Positions 16,772 through 25,099 of a stretch of 64,000 nt of DNA are shown here, piece after piece. Position 1 is the first letter of the stretch. Every line of letters starts with the position of its first letter. The notes below the pieces were generated by a model. The model was not told where the DNA came from. It saw only the letters and a program-made list of their open reading frames with translations, and made no database searches. The stretch lies in the NCBI RefSeq assembly GCF_019192965.1, contig NZ_JAHTKU010000005.1:124001-188000 (forward strand), written 5' to 3'. The translations under genes were made by a program, and so were the position numbers. This DNA is from Nocardioides daeguensis. Its GTDB lineage: Bacteria; Actinomycetota; Actinomycetes; Propionibacteriales; Nocardioidaceae.

Positions 16772-19507
16772 TCACCGCGCCTCGACCGGACGGGGCGCGA
16801 CGGGCTCCTCCTCGCCGGAGTCACCGAGGTAGGCACGGCGTACGCCCTCGTCGGCAGCGATCTCCTGCGGCGTGCCGTCGGCGATGGTGCGCCCGAAGTC
16901 GAGGACCAGCACCCGGTCGGAGTGAGCGAGCACCATCGGCACGTCGTGCTCGATGAGGAGCACCCCGATCCCCCACTGGTCGGCGAGCCGGCGGATCAGC
17001 CGTCCCAGCTCGGCCGACTCGTGCTCGTCCAGCCCGGCGGCGGGCTCGTCGAGCAGGAGGACCGACGGGCGCGACGCGACGGCACGGGCGATCGCCACCA
17101 GGCGCCGTCGGCCGTAGGACAGCTCGTCGGGTCGCAGGTCGAGGACGTCGGTCAGCTCCAGCTCGTCGACGGCCGCCACGACGGTGTCCGAGAGCGCTGC
17201 GCGGCGCGGCCAGAGCAGGTCCCGCGCCGAGGACGCCGCGCCGGCGTCGTCGGAGGCGGCGAGCAGGTTCTCCCGGACGGTGAGGTCGTCGAACAGCTCG
17301 AGGGACTGGAAGGACCGGGTCAGCCCGGCCCGCGCACGACGATGCGGCGCCCAGCCCGTGACGTCCTCGCCGTCGAGCACGACCGTGCCCGCCGCGGGAC
17401 GGGCATAGCCGGTGACGGCATCGATCAGGGTCGTCTTCCCCGCCCCGTTCGGGCCGAGCAGACCGACGACCTCGCCCGGACCCACGGTGAGGTCGACCCC
17501 GTCCAACGCGGTGAACGCGCCGAACCGCTGCACGATCCCGCGCACCTCCAGCACCTTCGCCGGTACGGGGTCCTTGCGGACCTCGACGGCCGGGATCGGC
17601 AGGCCCTCGCCGGAGGGACCACGACGCAGCCGGCCGGCGAGCCCCCTGCCCGCCGCGATGATCCGGTCGGCCATGCCGTGCTGGCTGGCGATCAAGGTCG
17701 CGATGAGCAGCACGCCCGTGATCAGGGGCAGGTAGCGCACCCAGCTCCCGCTGTCGGCCGACGAGGCCGAGCTCGTGTCGAAGAACAGCTCGCCGACGCC
17801 GCCGGGCGCGAGCACCGACCCGAGGAGCGGTCCGGCGATGTAGCCGATCCCGCCGATGACGCTGACCACGAGCACGCTGATCGAGCTGTTGGCCTGGAAC
17901 AGCTGCTGGTACTGGATCGTCGGGTAGCTGAACCCGAAGAGAACGCCGCCCAGGCCCGCCACGCCGGCCGAGAGGACGAACGCCAGCAGCTTGGTGCGGA
18001 ACACGCTGACGCCCACCGCGGCCGCGGCCCGTTCGTTGGTCCGGACCGCCAGCAGACGTCGGCCCACGCTGCCCCGTCGCAGGTTCGCGACGGCGATCGC
18101 GGCCAGCACGAACGCCGCCGCGACGAGCACGAAGTAGTTGTCCTGGTGCCGGACCGGGTCGACGTCGAGGCCGAGGAAGGTCGGTGAGTCGATCCGGGTC
18201 TGGAACTCGCCACCGGTGTAGTCGCTGTTGCTGAACACCACCTGGTGGAGCGCGAAGCCGAGCCCGAAGGTCACCACGGCGAGGTTCACCCCGCGGGTAC
18301 GCAGCGCGGGCAGGCCGAACAGGAGTCCGACCACCATCGCCGTCACGACGCCGGCGGCCAGGGCGAGCTCGAACGGCCAGTCCCGGGCGTCCGCGAACCG
18401 GCCGGCAGCGAAGGCCCCGACACCGGCGAGCCCGAACTGGGCGATCGAGAGCTGGCCGGCATATCCGGTCAGGACGACGGCCGACAGCCCGACGATGGCG
18501 AAGCAGAGCGAGATGATCAGCGGCCCGAACCAGTCGTCCGGCGCCCACCACCGGACCGGCAGGACGGCCAGCAGCGCGGCCACGACGGCGACCGGGAGGA
18601 TCCGGCCGGTCCCCACCCGGGGCAGCCGGTCGAGCGACGTGCCGCGGACCGGAAGTCCGCGCCCGCGCACGACCAGCACGACGATGATCACCAGGAACGG
18701 GATGGCGTCGGCGATGCCCGTCTGGTTGACGTAGTTGGTGGCGACCGCCTGCACGGCGCCCAGCGCGAGCCCGCCCAGGAGGACCACCGGGTACGAGCGG
18801 AACTCGGCCAGCAGAGCGGTGGCCAGCGCGCCGATGATCAGCACGCTCATCTGCGGCACGGACATGAAGCCCGTCGAGGTGGCCGGGAAGAGGGCACCCG
18901 CGACACCCGCGAGGGCGCCGCCGGTGAGCCAGGTCAGCGCCGACAGCAGCTGCGGCGACCAGCCGAGGGCGGCAGCAGCGCGCGGCTGCTCGGCAGCGGC
19001 CGTGACGGCGTAGCCGACGCGGGTCCGGGCCATCAGCAGCACCAGCGCGACGGTGGCGACCAGGGCGATCCCGCCGAGCGTGAGGTTCTGCTGCGCGACG
19101 ACGACGTCCGCGCCGAGCTCGACCGGCTCCGAGGGCAACGGCAGGGGCACGATGAACTGGGTCGATCCGTAGCGCAGCAGGAGGATCTCGCTGATCACCG
19201 TCAGCACGCCGAGGGTCGCGATGACCCGGGCGATCGGGCTCGCCGAGCGGAGCGGTCGCATCACGAGCAGCTGGACCAGGAGGCCGAGGACCGCCGTACC
19301 GACCACGGCGGCGGCGATCGAGACGCCGACGGTCTGGTGCTGGTTGAGCTGGAGGTCCATCGTGATGTAGGCGCCGGCCATCGCCAGGCCGCCGTGCGCG
19401 AAGTTGATGACGCCCGAGCCGCGGTAGATCACCACGAGCCCGAGGCCGAGCAGCGCGTAGATCGCTCCGGTGCCGAGACCGAGCAGTGCGTAGTTGACCG
19501 CCTCCAT
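16772..19507 (-). CDS. Fused LivH-LivM-LivG ABC transporter protein (permease-permease-ATPase)
   Basis: 911-residue fusion of three components usually encoded separately. Residues 1-290 are a LivH-type permease (MEAVNYALLGLGTGAIYALL; ANFAH-type NFAHGGLAM). Residues about 300-620 are a LivM-type permease (LTGYAGQLSIAQFGLAGVGA). Residues about 660-911 are a LivG-type ATPase: Walker A LGPNGAGKTT near 688, signature ELSYGRRRLVAIARA, Walker B SVLLLDEPAAGLD, and H-loop IEHDV. The start overlaps the livF stop by one base. Substrates of this family include branched-chain amino acids, amides, and aromatic or steroid-like acids; catabolic context makes a carbon source plausible. Confidence 0.9.
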   Translation of the reverse strand: MEAVNYALLGLGTGAIYALLGLGLVVIYRGSGVINFAHGGLAMAGAYITMDLQLNQHQTVGVSIAAAVVGTAVLGLLVQLLVMRPLRSASPIARVIATLGVLTVISEILLLRYGSTQFIVPLPLPSEPVELGADVVVAQQNLTLGGIALVATVALVLLMARTRVGYAVTAAAEQPRAAAALGWSPQLLSALTWLTGGALAGVAGALFPATSTGFMSVPQMSVLIIGALATALLAEFRSYPVVLLGGLALGAVQAVATNYVNQTGIADAIPFLVIIVVLVVRGRGLPVRGTSLDRLPRVGTGRILPVAVVAALLAVLPVRWWAPDDWFGPLIISLCFAIVGLSAVVLTGYAGQLSIAQFGLAGVGAFAAGRFADARDWPFELALAAGVVTAMVVGLLFGLPALRTRGVNLAVVTFGLGFALHQVVFSNSDYTGGEFQTRIDSPTFLGLDVDPVRHQDNYFVLVAAAFVLAAIAVANLRRGSVGRRLLAVRTNERAAAAVGVSVFRTKLLAFVLSAGVAGLGGVLFGFSYPTIQYQQLFQANSSISVLVVSVIGGIGYIAGPLLGSVLAPGGVGELFFDTSSASSADSGSWVRYLPLITGVLLIATLIASQHGMADRIIAAGRGLAGRLRRGPSGEGLPIPAVEVRKDPVPAKVLEVRGIVQRFGAFTALDGVDLTVGPGEVVGLLGPNGAGKTTLIDAVTGYARPAAGTVVLDGEDVTGWAPHRRARAGLTRSFQSLELFDDLTVRENLLAASDDAGAASSARDLLWPRRAALSDTVVAAVDELELTDVLDLRPDELSYGRRRLVAIARAVASRPSVLLLDEPAAGLDEHESAELGRLIRRLADQWGIGVLLIEHDVPMVLAHSDRVLVLDFGRTIADGTPQEIAADEGVRRAYLGDSGEEEPVAPRPVEAR

Positions 19508-20205
19508 CACGCCTCCCCGGTGAGGTACTGCCGACCGATCGAGTCGGCGTCGGCGGCGAGCTCGGCGCCCGTGCCCGACAGCGCGACCCGGCCGCGGCGC
19601 AGGACGTAGCCCCTGTCCGCGATGGCGAGGGCGTGCCGGACGTGCTGCTCCACCAGGACGACCGCCGCGCCGCGGTCGGCCGCCGCGCGCAGGGCGCCGA
19701 GCAGGCGTTGCACGACGAGCGGCGCCAGGCCGAGCGACAGCTCGTCGGCGAGCACGAGGCGCGGCTCGGTGGCCAGGATCCGCCCGAGGGCCAGCATCTG
19801 CTGCTGGCCGCCGGAGAGCAGCCCGGCCCTCTTGCCGAGGTGCGGCTCGAGCTCGGGGAACAGCTCCAGGGCCCGGGCCGGCTTGCCGCGCCCGAGCTTG
19901 AGGTTCTCCCAGCCGGTCAGCCCCATGAACACGCACCTGCCCTCGGTCAGGTAGCCCAGGCCGGAGCGTGCTCGGCGGTCGAGCCGGCTGCGCCGTCCGC
20001 AGTCCAGCACGTCGGCCGTGCCGCGCATCGGGCGCAGCTCGCCCGCAAGGGCGAGCAGGGTCGTCGTCTTGCCCGCACCGTTGGCACCGAGCAGGACGGC
20101 GATCTCGCCCTCGGCGACCTCGAGGTCGAGGTCGTGGACGGCCGGGGTGCTCCCGTACCCCGCCGTCAGCCCGCGGGTCTGCACCGCGAGAGTCGTGCTT
20201 CCCAC
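19507..20205 (-). CDS. LivF-type ABC transporter ATP-binding protein
   Basis: 232-residue ATPase, second nucleotide-binding subunit of the importer. Walker A LGANGAGKTTT, Q-loop region GLGYLTEGRCVFMGLTGWEN, signature LSGGQQQMLALGRIL, Walker B RLVLADELSLGLAP, and H-loop VEQHVRH are present. The GTG at 20203-20205 is chosen for GGAGGAG six bases upstream. It is preceded by the G/C homopolymer region that separates it from the binding-protein gene. Confidence 0.9.
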   Translation of the reverse strand: MGSTTLAVQTRGLTAGYGSTPAVHDLDLEVAEGEIAVLLGANGAGKTTTLLALAGELRPMRGTADVLDCGRRSRLDRRARSGLGYLTEGRCVFMGLTGWENLKLGRGKPARALELFPELEPHLGKRAGLLSGGQQQMLALGRILATEPRLVLADELSLGLAPLVVQRLLGALRAAADRGAAVVLVEQHVRHALAIADRGYVLRRGRVALSGTGAELAADADSIGRQYLTGEA

Positions 20206-20231
20206 CTGGGTCTCCTCCCCTGGGGTGGCGT

Positions 20232-20310
<79 letters not shown>

Positions 20311-20352
20311 CGCCCGGCGGGGCCGGGGCCCGGCTGTCCACCGCACGACCGG

Positions 20353-21555
20353 TCAGCCGCCGAAGAGCGGGGTGATGTCCTCGAAGTCGCTGACGCTCTC
20401 GATGTCCGTGCCCTTGGCCCGGACGAACTGGACATTCGTGTTGAACACCCGGTTCAGCCCCGGGACCGGGAACTCCTTCGTGAAGTCGACCGGTGACATC
20501 AGGCCGCCCGCGTCGATGCCGGACGCCCTGCCGAGCGCGTCGAGCACCGTGGCCGAGGTGACCTCGTCGAGGTCGGCTGTGACCTGCACGAGCACCTGGT
20601 AGGCCGCCCACGTGTTCTGCACGTACGGGTAGCTCCAGTCGATCTCGCTCGACGCCGCCTTGGCGTCGTCCCACACCGGGTCCGACGCCGGGACGAAGTT
20701 GACCGCGGAGACGGCGCCCTCCATCGCGCCGTTGGAGTCCTGGATGACCTTCTGGTTCAGCGCGCCCTGGACGGCGTAGTAGCGGGTGTCCTCACCCTGC
20801 GCCTTGCCTGCGGCGGCCAGTGCGGCGATCTGGTCGTTCGGGAGACCGAGGATCGCGCACTCCGACTCACCGGCCGCCTTCGCCACCGCGCTGAAGTTCG
20901 TGGTGGTGGTCGGCACCTTGATGTGGGTGCCCTTCTCGCCACCCGCCGAGGCGATGCCGATGTTGATCAGGTCGACGGCCTTGAGGGCGGTCGGCACGTC
21001 GTACAGCACGATGGACGTGCTCTGGCAGCCGTCCTCCTCGGTGCGTGCGCCGATCTCGGCGAACGCGGGCGCTCCCGAGACGAGCGGGAACGAGATCTTG
21101 CTGCTCAGCTCCTCGGCGGAGAACGCCGTGGCGCCGACGAAAGGGATGCCCGCCTCCTCGAGGATCGGCACGATCGCCGTGCCACTGGTGGTGAAGCCCC
21201 CGACGACGGCCACCACACCCTCCTCGGCCGCCTGGCGGGCGCAGCCGGCCGCCGTGTTGGGGTCGTTGCCGTCGTTGCACGAGATGAGCTCGACCTTGTG
21301 GCCGTTGATGCCGCCGTCGTTGTTGATGGTGATCGTCGCCGCCTCGGCCGCGGTCACGATCTCGGGCGTGTTGATCGCCGCGGTGTCGACCGGCGCGATC
21401 GTCATCACCTTGACCGGGTCGCCGGTGAACGTGACATCGGTGTCCTCCTTCACCGTCTCGCCGCCGTCGCCGTCCTCGGCCGAGCACGCCGCGAAGCTCG
21501 TCGCGAGCACCGCGGTGAGCGCCAGCGCGGGCCACTTCTTGATCACAGAACGCAT
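20353..21555 (-). CDS. ABC transporter substrate-binding lipoprotein (Leu/Ile/Val-binding family)
   Basis: 400-residue periplasmic-binding protein type 1 fold, exported and lipid-anchored. The N-terminus MRSVIKKWPALALTAVLATS is a signal sequence ending at FAAC, a lipobox-like site with the cysteine near residue 25. The mature part contains INNDGGINGHKVELISCNDG and GVVAVVGGFTTSGTAIV, typical of the LivK family. It is the first gene of the importer operon; a CTAWT-type palindrome lies 86 bases upstream, linking it to the catabolic regulon. The ligand is unknown. Confidence 0.88.
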   Translation of the reverse strand: MRSVIKKWPALALTAVLATSFAACSAEDGDGGETVKEDTDVTFTGDPVKVMTIAPVDTAAINTPEIVTAAEAATITINNDGGINGHKVELISCNDGNDPNTAAGCARQAAEEGVVAVVGGFTTSGTAIVPILEEAGIPFVGATAFSAEELSSKISFPLVSGAPAFAEIGARTEEDGCQSTSIVLYDVPTALKAVDLINIGIASAGGEKGTHIKVPTTTTNFSAVAKAAGESECAILGLPNDQIAALAAAGKAQGEDTRYYAVQGALNQKVIQDSNGAMEGAVSAVNFVPASDPVWDDAKAASSEIDWSYPYVQNTWAAYQVLVQVTADLDEVTSATVLDALGRASGIDAGGLMSPVDFTKEFPVPGLNRVFNTNVQFVRAKGTDIESVSDFEDITPLFGG

Positions 21556-21641
21556 CTGCCGCCTTCCCTCCCCCGCGTCCGTGCGCGGGCCTCCCTGGGA
21601 CCTGGTGGATGTGACCCGAGTCACCATTGAACTCGCGCAGC

Positions 21642-21654
21642 CTATAGACATTAG
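21642..21654. promoter_or_regulatory. Regulon palindrome, site 1 (ABC importer)
   Basis: CTATA-GAC-ATTAG followed by TTTTAT. It sits 86 bp upstream of the binding-protein gene in a 379-bp intergenic stretch, which otherwise holds only the MITE-like element and no gene that I can see. One of eleven similar sites. Confidence 0.65.
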
Positions 21655-21779
21655 TTTTATGACGCAAGGGTCGACCCGAGAACCCCTCCGCAGAGCGGGA
21701 TCCGGGCCACGCGCAGGCTGACGCAGAACCCTCGGCGGCCGGTTCGTCGAGCGACCGAGGCGAGCCCGGGCACACCTAG

Positions 21780-21934
21780 GAGCCTGCTGAACAAGACGGG
21801 CGAACGCGGGCGCCGCCGGGTGCGTGCGGTCGCCAGAGTGGCGAGGACAGGCGTGGCGGGTCACTTCAACCGAGCCGAACGAAGCGAACGCTCCACCCGG
21901 CGGCGCGTAGCCGCGCGGATCGTTCAGCAGGTTC
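21780..21934. mobile_element. 155-bp MITE-like element with CTAG target duplication
   Basis: Terminal inverted repeats GAGCCTGCTGAAC (21780-21792) and GTTCAGCAGGTTC (21922-21934) differ at one position. Each end is flanked by CTAG (21776-21779 and 21935-21938). Inside, GCGCCGCCGGGTG (21810-21822) pairs with CACCCGGCGGCGC (21894-21906). No transposase is encoded, so it would be mobilised by an insertion sequence elsewhere. The right-hand CTAG contains the stop codon of the adjacent phosphotransferase-like gene. Confidence 0.7.
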
Positions 21935-22987
21935 CTAGGGGGCGTCCTGGCCCTCGCCGATGCTCAGCACTCCGGCCGCGGCCTCCAGGAACGGGCGGAC
22001 CGCGGCGCCGGCGGTGGCGTTCCCACCCTCGGGGCTCCCCTCCGACCGCCAGCGGAAGTCGATGCCGGCCGAGATCACCGCGATCCGGTAGTAGGCGAAG
22101 GCCAGGTAGTAGTCCCAGTCGTGGAGCTCGGCGCCACCCGCGGCCTCGTACCGGCTCGCGAGGCCTTCCGGACCGGGCAGGAGATCGCTCGTCCACGCCG
22201 TGCCGAACCCGAGCACACCGTCGAAGGCAGGGTGCCGGTAGGCGCACATCATCGCGACGTCCGCCACGGGATCGCCGATCGTCGACAGCTCCCAGTCGAC
22301 GATCGCGAGCACCCGCGGCGTCGGACCGTCGAGGGCCAGGAGTGCGTTGTCGATGCGGAAGTCGCCGTGCACGACGGCCGCCGACCGCTGCCCGGGGACC
22401 TGCGCCGACAAGCGGTCGACGACCTCGAGAGCCAGCCGGTCGAGATCGGGGGCGCCGGGCGAGACCAGCTCCCACTGGCCGGACCAGCGACGGAGCTGGC
22501 GCTCAACGTACGCGTCCGGGCGGCCGAAGCGCTCCAGCCCGATGGCCGAGTGGTCCTGGGCGTGCAGCGCGGCGAGCGCATCGACGAGGGCGTCGGCGAT
22601 CCCGCCGATCGTGGAGGCAGGCAGCCCGTCGAGCTCCTCGCGCCGCTGCACGGTCACGCCCGCGACGTGCTCCCAGATCGCGAACGGGCCCCCGATCAGG
22701 GACTCGTCCTCGGACACCGCCACCGGAACGGCGACCGGCACGGAGGTGCCGGCGAGCGCGGAGGTCACGCGGAACTCACGGACCACGTCGTGGGCCGACG
22801 GCGTCCGGCCGTGGCGCGGCGGCGTGCGCAGCACCCAGGAGCGGACGTCGTCGGAGAGGCGCACCGTCAGGTTCGAGCGCCCGCCCGAGATCAGGTCCGC
22901 GCGCAGCGAGCCGGAGGGCGTGGCGCCGGCCTCGGTCATCGCCCGCGCGATGCCGGCCAGCTCGACGGCGTCGAAGGGCGCGGTCAT
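21935..22987 (-). CDS. Aminoglycoside-phosphotransferase-like kinase paired with acyl-CoA dehydrogenase
   Basis: 350-residue APH/choline-kinase-fold protein. The nucleotide loop region is SGGRSNLTVRL. VVHGDFRIDNALL carries the catalytic aspartate and asparagine of the Brenner motif, and AIVDWELSTIGDP the metal-binding DxE/D segment. In ACAD10/ACAD11 this domain is fused to an acyl-CoA dehydrogenase and phosphorylates 4-hydroxyacyl-CoA. Here it overlaps the dehydrogenase gene by four bases, so it probably serves the same 4-hydroxy acid route rather than antibiotic resistance. Its stop codon is the TAG of the MITE target duplication. Confidence 0.85.
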   Translation of the reverse strand: MTAPFDAVELAGIARAMTEAGATPSGSLRADLISGGRSNLTVRLSDDVRSWVLRTPPRHGRTPSAHDVVREFRVTSALAGTSVPVAVPVAVSEDESLIGGPFAIWEHVAGVTVQRREELDGLPASTIGGIADALVDALAALHAQDHSAIGLERFGRPDAYVERQLRRWSGQWELVSPGAPDLDRLALEVVDRLSAQVPGQRSAAVVHGDFRIDNALLALDGPTPRVLAIVDWELSTIGDPVADVAMMCAYRHPAFDGVLGFGTAWTSDLLPGPEGLASRYEAAGGAELHDWDYYLAFAYYRIAVISAGIDFRWRSEGSPEGGNATAGAAVRPFLEAAAGVLSIGEGQDAP

Positions 22988-24162
22988 CGCGCGGCGCCGT
23001 CGATGCGGGCGACCGCGCGGCGCGCGATCGACCAGCGGTGCACCTCCGAGGGGCCGTCGTAGATCCGGAACGGCCGGACCTCCCGGGCGATCCGGGCGAC
23101 CGGCAGGTCGCTGGACACCCCGAGACCCCCGCACAGCTGCACGGATCGGTCGACGATGCGGTGCAGGGCCTCCGCCGCGAAGGTCTTGGCGATCGAGGTG
23201 GTACGGGCGGCACGACCGCCGCCGTCGAGCTCGCGGCAGGCCTCCAGGAGCAGCGCCCGGGTGGCGGCGATCTCGATCTCGTTGTCCGCGATCATCTGCT
23301 GGACCATGCCGAGCTCGGCGAGACGGGTGCCGAACGCCCGCCGGCCCGCCACGTGCCGCACGGCGGTCTCGTGCGCGTGCACGGCGGCGCCGAGCCAGCG
23401 CATCACATGGGTCATCCGGGCCGGCCCGAGTCGCACCTGGGCGTAGCGGAAGCCCTCGTCGACCTCGCCCAGCACCGCGTCGCCCGGGACGACCACGTCG
23501 ACGTAGCGGATCTCGCAGTGCCCACCGATCATGGACCTGTCCTGCGTGCCGACGTGGCGCACCAGCTCGACGCCGGGCGCGTCGGCGGGAACGAGGAACA
23601 TGGTGGCGCCGCCCGGGCTGCCGGGCTCCCCCGAGGTACGCGCCATGACGATGTGGAAGGACGCACCGTCGGCGCCGGTGATGAACCACTTGTGCCCGTT
23701 GATCCGCCAGGCGTCGCCGTCGCGCACCGCCGTGCTGGCGAGCGCGGACGGGTCCGCGCCGGCCCCAGGCGCGGGCTCGGTCATCGAGAACGCGGAGCGC
23801 ACCTCGCCCCGCGCGAGCGGCGCGAGGAAGCGCTCCCGCTGCTCCGCCGTGGCGACATGTTCGAGCAGGTGCACGTTGCCCTCGTCAGGGGCGTTGATGT
23901 TGAGCGCCATCGGGCCGAACAACGAGCGGCCGGCGGCTTCGAAGACGGCCGCGCGCGCCTCCATGCCGAGCCCGAGTCCGCCGTAGGCCACGGCGGCGTG
24001 GGGCGCGAACACGCCGGCCTCGCGCGCGGCCTCCTGGAGGCGGACCCGGAGCGTGTCGCCGCCGGCGGCCTCGACGTCGCCGTCGAACTCGTCGTCGACA
24101 GGTTGCACCTCCCGCTCGATGAAGGCGCGGGTCTTGTCGGCAAGGGCAGCGAGGTCGCTCAT
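22984..24162 (-). CDS. Acyl-CoA dehydrogenase (ACAD10/11-like)
   Basis: 392-residue FAD enzyme of acyl-CoA beta-oxidation. AFSMTEPAPGAGADPSAL and WFITGAD form the flavin and substrate region, and QLCGGLGVSSDLPVARIARE with RIYDGPSEVHRWSIAR is the C-terminal signature. The YDGP motif, lacking the classic YEGT glutamate, is typical of the ACAD10/11 group. It precedes the APH-like kinase with a four-base overlap, recreating the two-domain ACAD10/11 arrangement as an operon. A regulon palindrome lies 15 bases upstream of the ATG. Confidence 0.88.
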   Translation of the reverse strand: MSDLAALADKTRAFIEREVQPVDDEFDGDVEAAGGDTLRVRLQEAAREAGVFAPHAAVAYGGLGLGMEARAAVFEAAGRSLFGPMALNINAPDEGNVHLLEHVATAEQRERFLAPLARGEVRSAFSMTEPAPGAGADPSALASTAVRDGDAWRINGHKWFITGADGASFHIVMARTSGEPGSPGGATMFLVPADAPGVELVRHVGTQDRSMIGGHCEIRYVDVVVPGDAVLGEVDEGFRYAQVRLGPARMTHVMRWLGAAVHAHETAVRHVAGRRAFGTRLAELGMVQQMIADNEIEIAATRALLLEACRELDGGGRAARTTSIAKTFAAEALHRIVDRSVQLCGGLGVSSDLPVARIAREVRPFRIYDGPSEVHRWSIARRAVARIDGAAR

Positions 24163-24177
24163 GAGCGAACGGTAAAA

Positions 24178-24190
24178 CTTACTGCGTTAG
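24178..24190. promoter_or_regulatory. Regulon palindrome, site 2 (acyl-CoA dehydrogenase/APH operon)
   Basis: On the minus strand CTAAC-GCA-GTAAG followed by TTTTAC, 15 bases before the dehydrogenase ATG. One mismatch between half-sites. It is in the divergent region shared with the TetR gene. Confidence 0.6.
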
Positions 24191-24252
24191 ATATACAAGA
24201 CTGGAGCGTCCCCACGGGCCCCCGAAGCCCCTCCTGAGCACGGCCGGGCGTG

Positions 24253-24279
24253 CGACAATCTAACGCAGCACGGTTGTCG
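24253..24279. promoter_or_regulatory. Second palindromic site upstream of the TetR gene
   Basis: Outer arms CGACAA and TTGTCG surround CTAACGCAGCACG, whose CTAACGCAG half repeats the left part of site 2. It lies 32 bases before the TetR ATG. Likely autoregulatory site; the two sites together suggest control of both directions. Confidence 0.5.
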
Positions 24280-24311
24280 TCGAAGCTCGACACCGAGGAC
24301 GAGAGAAGGCC

Positions 24312-24998
24312 ATGGGACGCCCGAGCGCACCGCTGATCAGCAAGAACGCCACCATCGAGGCCGCACTGGCGATCATCGACGACGACGGCGTCGACGCGCT
24401 CAGCCTGCCACGACTGGCGCGCGAGCTGAACGTGCGAGCCCCCTCGCTCTACCACCACTTCGCCAACAAGGACGAGATCCTCGCGGACGTCTCCCGGGCG
24501 ATCGTGGCCAAGACCGTGTTCCCCCGCAAGCCGGCGACGAACGACTGGGCGGAGTGGTTCACCCAGCTCTGCCTGAACTTCCGCACCGCCGTCCTCCGGC
24601 ACCGCAACGCCGCTCCGATCCTGCTCCGGTTCATGCCGCGCGACCTGCTCACCGACCTCTACGAGAGCGCGGCCACCTACCTGTCCGAGTGCGGCGTACC
24701 GGCAGAGCTCCACGTGCAGATCCTCGACGGCCTGGAGAAGCTGTCGCTGGGCTCGACCATCGCCGAGGCGATGCAGCCGCCGACCCGGTCGCGCGTCCGG
24801 TTCAACTACGCGGACCCCGAGCGCCATCCCGTGCTGACCGCGGCCGGCGCGGCCAACCAGCTCAACCAGCGGCAGATCTTCGAGCACACGATCCGCAGCT
24901 ATCTGCTCGGCGTCGCCCACTTCGGCGCCATCTCCAACGACGCCGCACCCGCAGCCCGCTCCGCGGCCCGCGCCAAGACGGCCGTCGCGACCGCCTGA
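24312..24998 (+). CDS. TetR-family regulator, candidate controller of the catabolic regulon
   Basis: 228-residue TetR regulator. Its N-terminal helix-turn-helix (VDALSLPRLARELNVRAPSL, then YHHFANKDEIL) is followed by a ligand-binding domain of the TetR class I C-terminal type. The ATG follows AGAGAAGG. It lies divergent from the acyl-CoA dehydrogenase/APH operon with two related palindromes between. It is the only regulator gene inside the region where the CTAWT-NNN-ATTAG sites occur (21.6-60.5 kb), which makes it the best candidate to bind them; this is inference. Acyl-CoA or pathway acid is a plausible inducer. Confidence 0.85.
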   Translation: MGRPSAPLISKNATIEAALAIIDDDGVDALSLPRLARELNVRAPSLYHHFANKDEILADVSRAIVAKTVFPRKPATNDWAEWFTQLCLNFRTAVLRHRNAAPILLRFMPRDLLTDLYESAATYLSECGVPAELHVQILDGLEKLSLGSTIAEAMQPPTRSRVRFNYADPERHPVLTAAGAANQLNQRQIFEHTIRSYLLGVAHFGAISNDAAPAARSAARAKTAVATA

Positions 24999-25062
24999 GC
25001 ACGTCTCGCCCCGACGATCCGTCCGCCCCGCGGCACGGGTCTGTTCAGCGCGCACTCCAGCC

Positions 25063-25087
25063 CTTAATCTATTGCCGATAGATTAAG
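25063..25087. promoter_or_regulatory. Regulon palindrome, site 3 (acyl-CoA dehydrogenase 25100)
   Basis: Extended perfect palindrome: arms CTTAATCTAT and ATAGATTAAG around TGCCG; the 13-bp core is CTATT-GCC-GATAG. It overlaps the ribosome-binding site, whose AAGGAG begins inside the right arm, so bound repressor would block both transcription and ribosome access. Confidence 0.75.
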
Positions 25088-25099
25088 GAGTGTGTGCCC

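Noticed and set aside
21935..22987. Aminoglycoside resistance gene
   Set aside because: The fold matches, but four-base coupling to an acyl-CoA dehydrogenase points to the ACAD10/11-type kinase role in hydroxy-acid metabolism.
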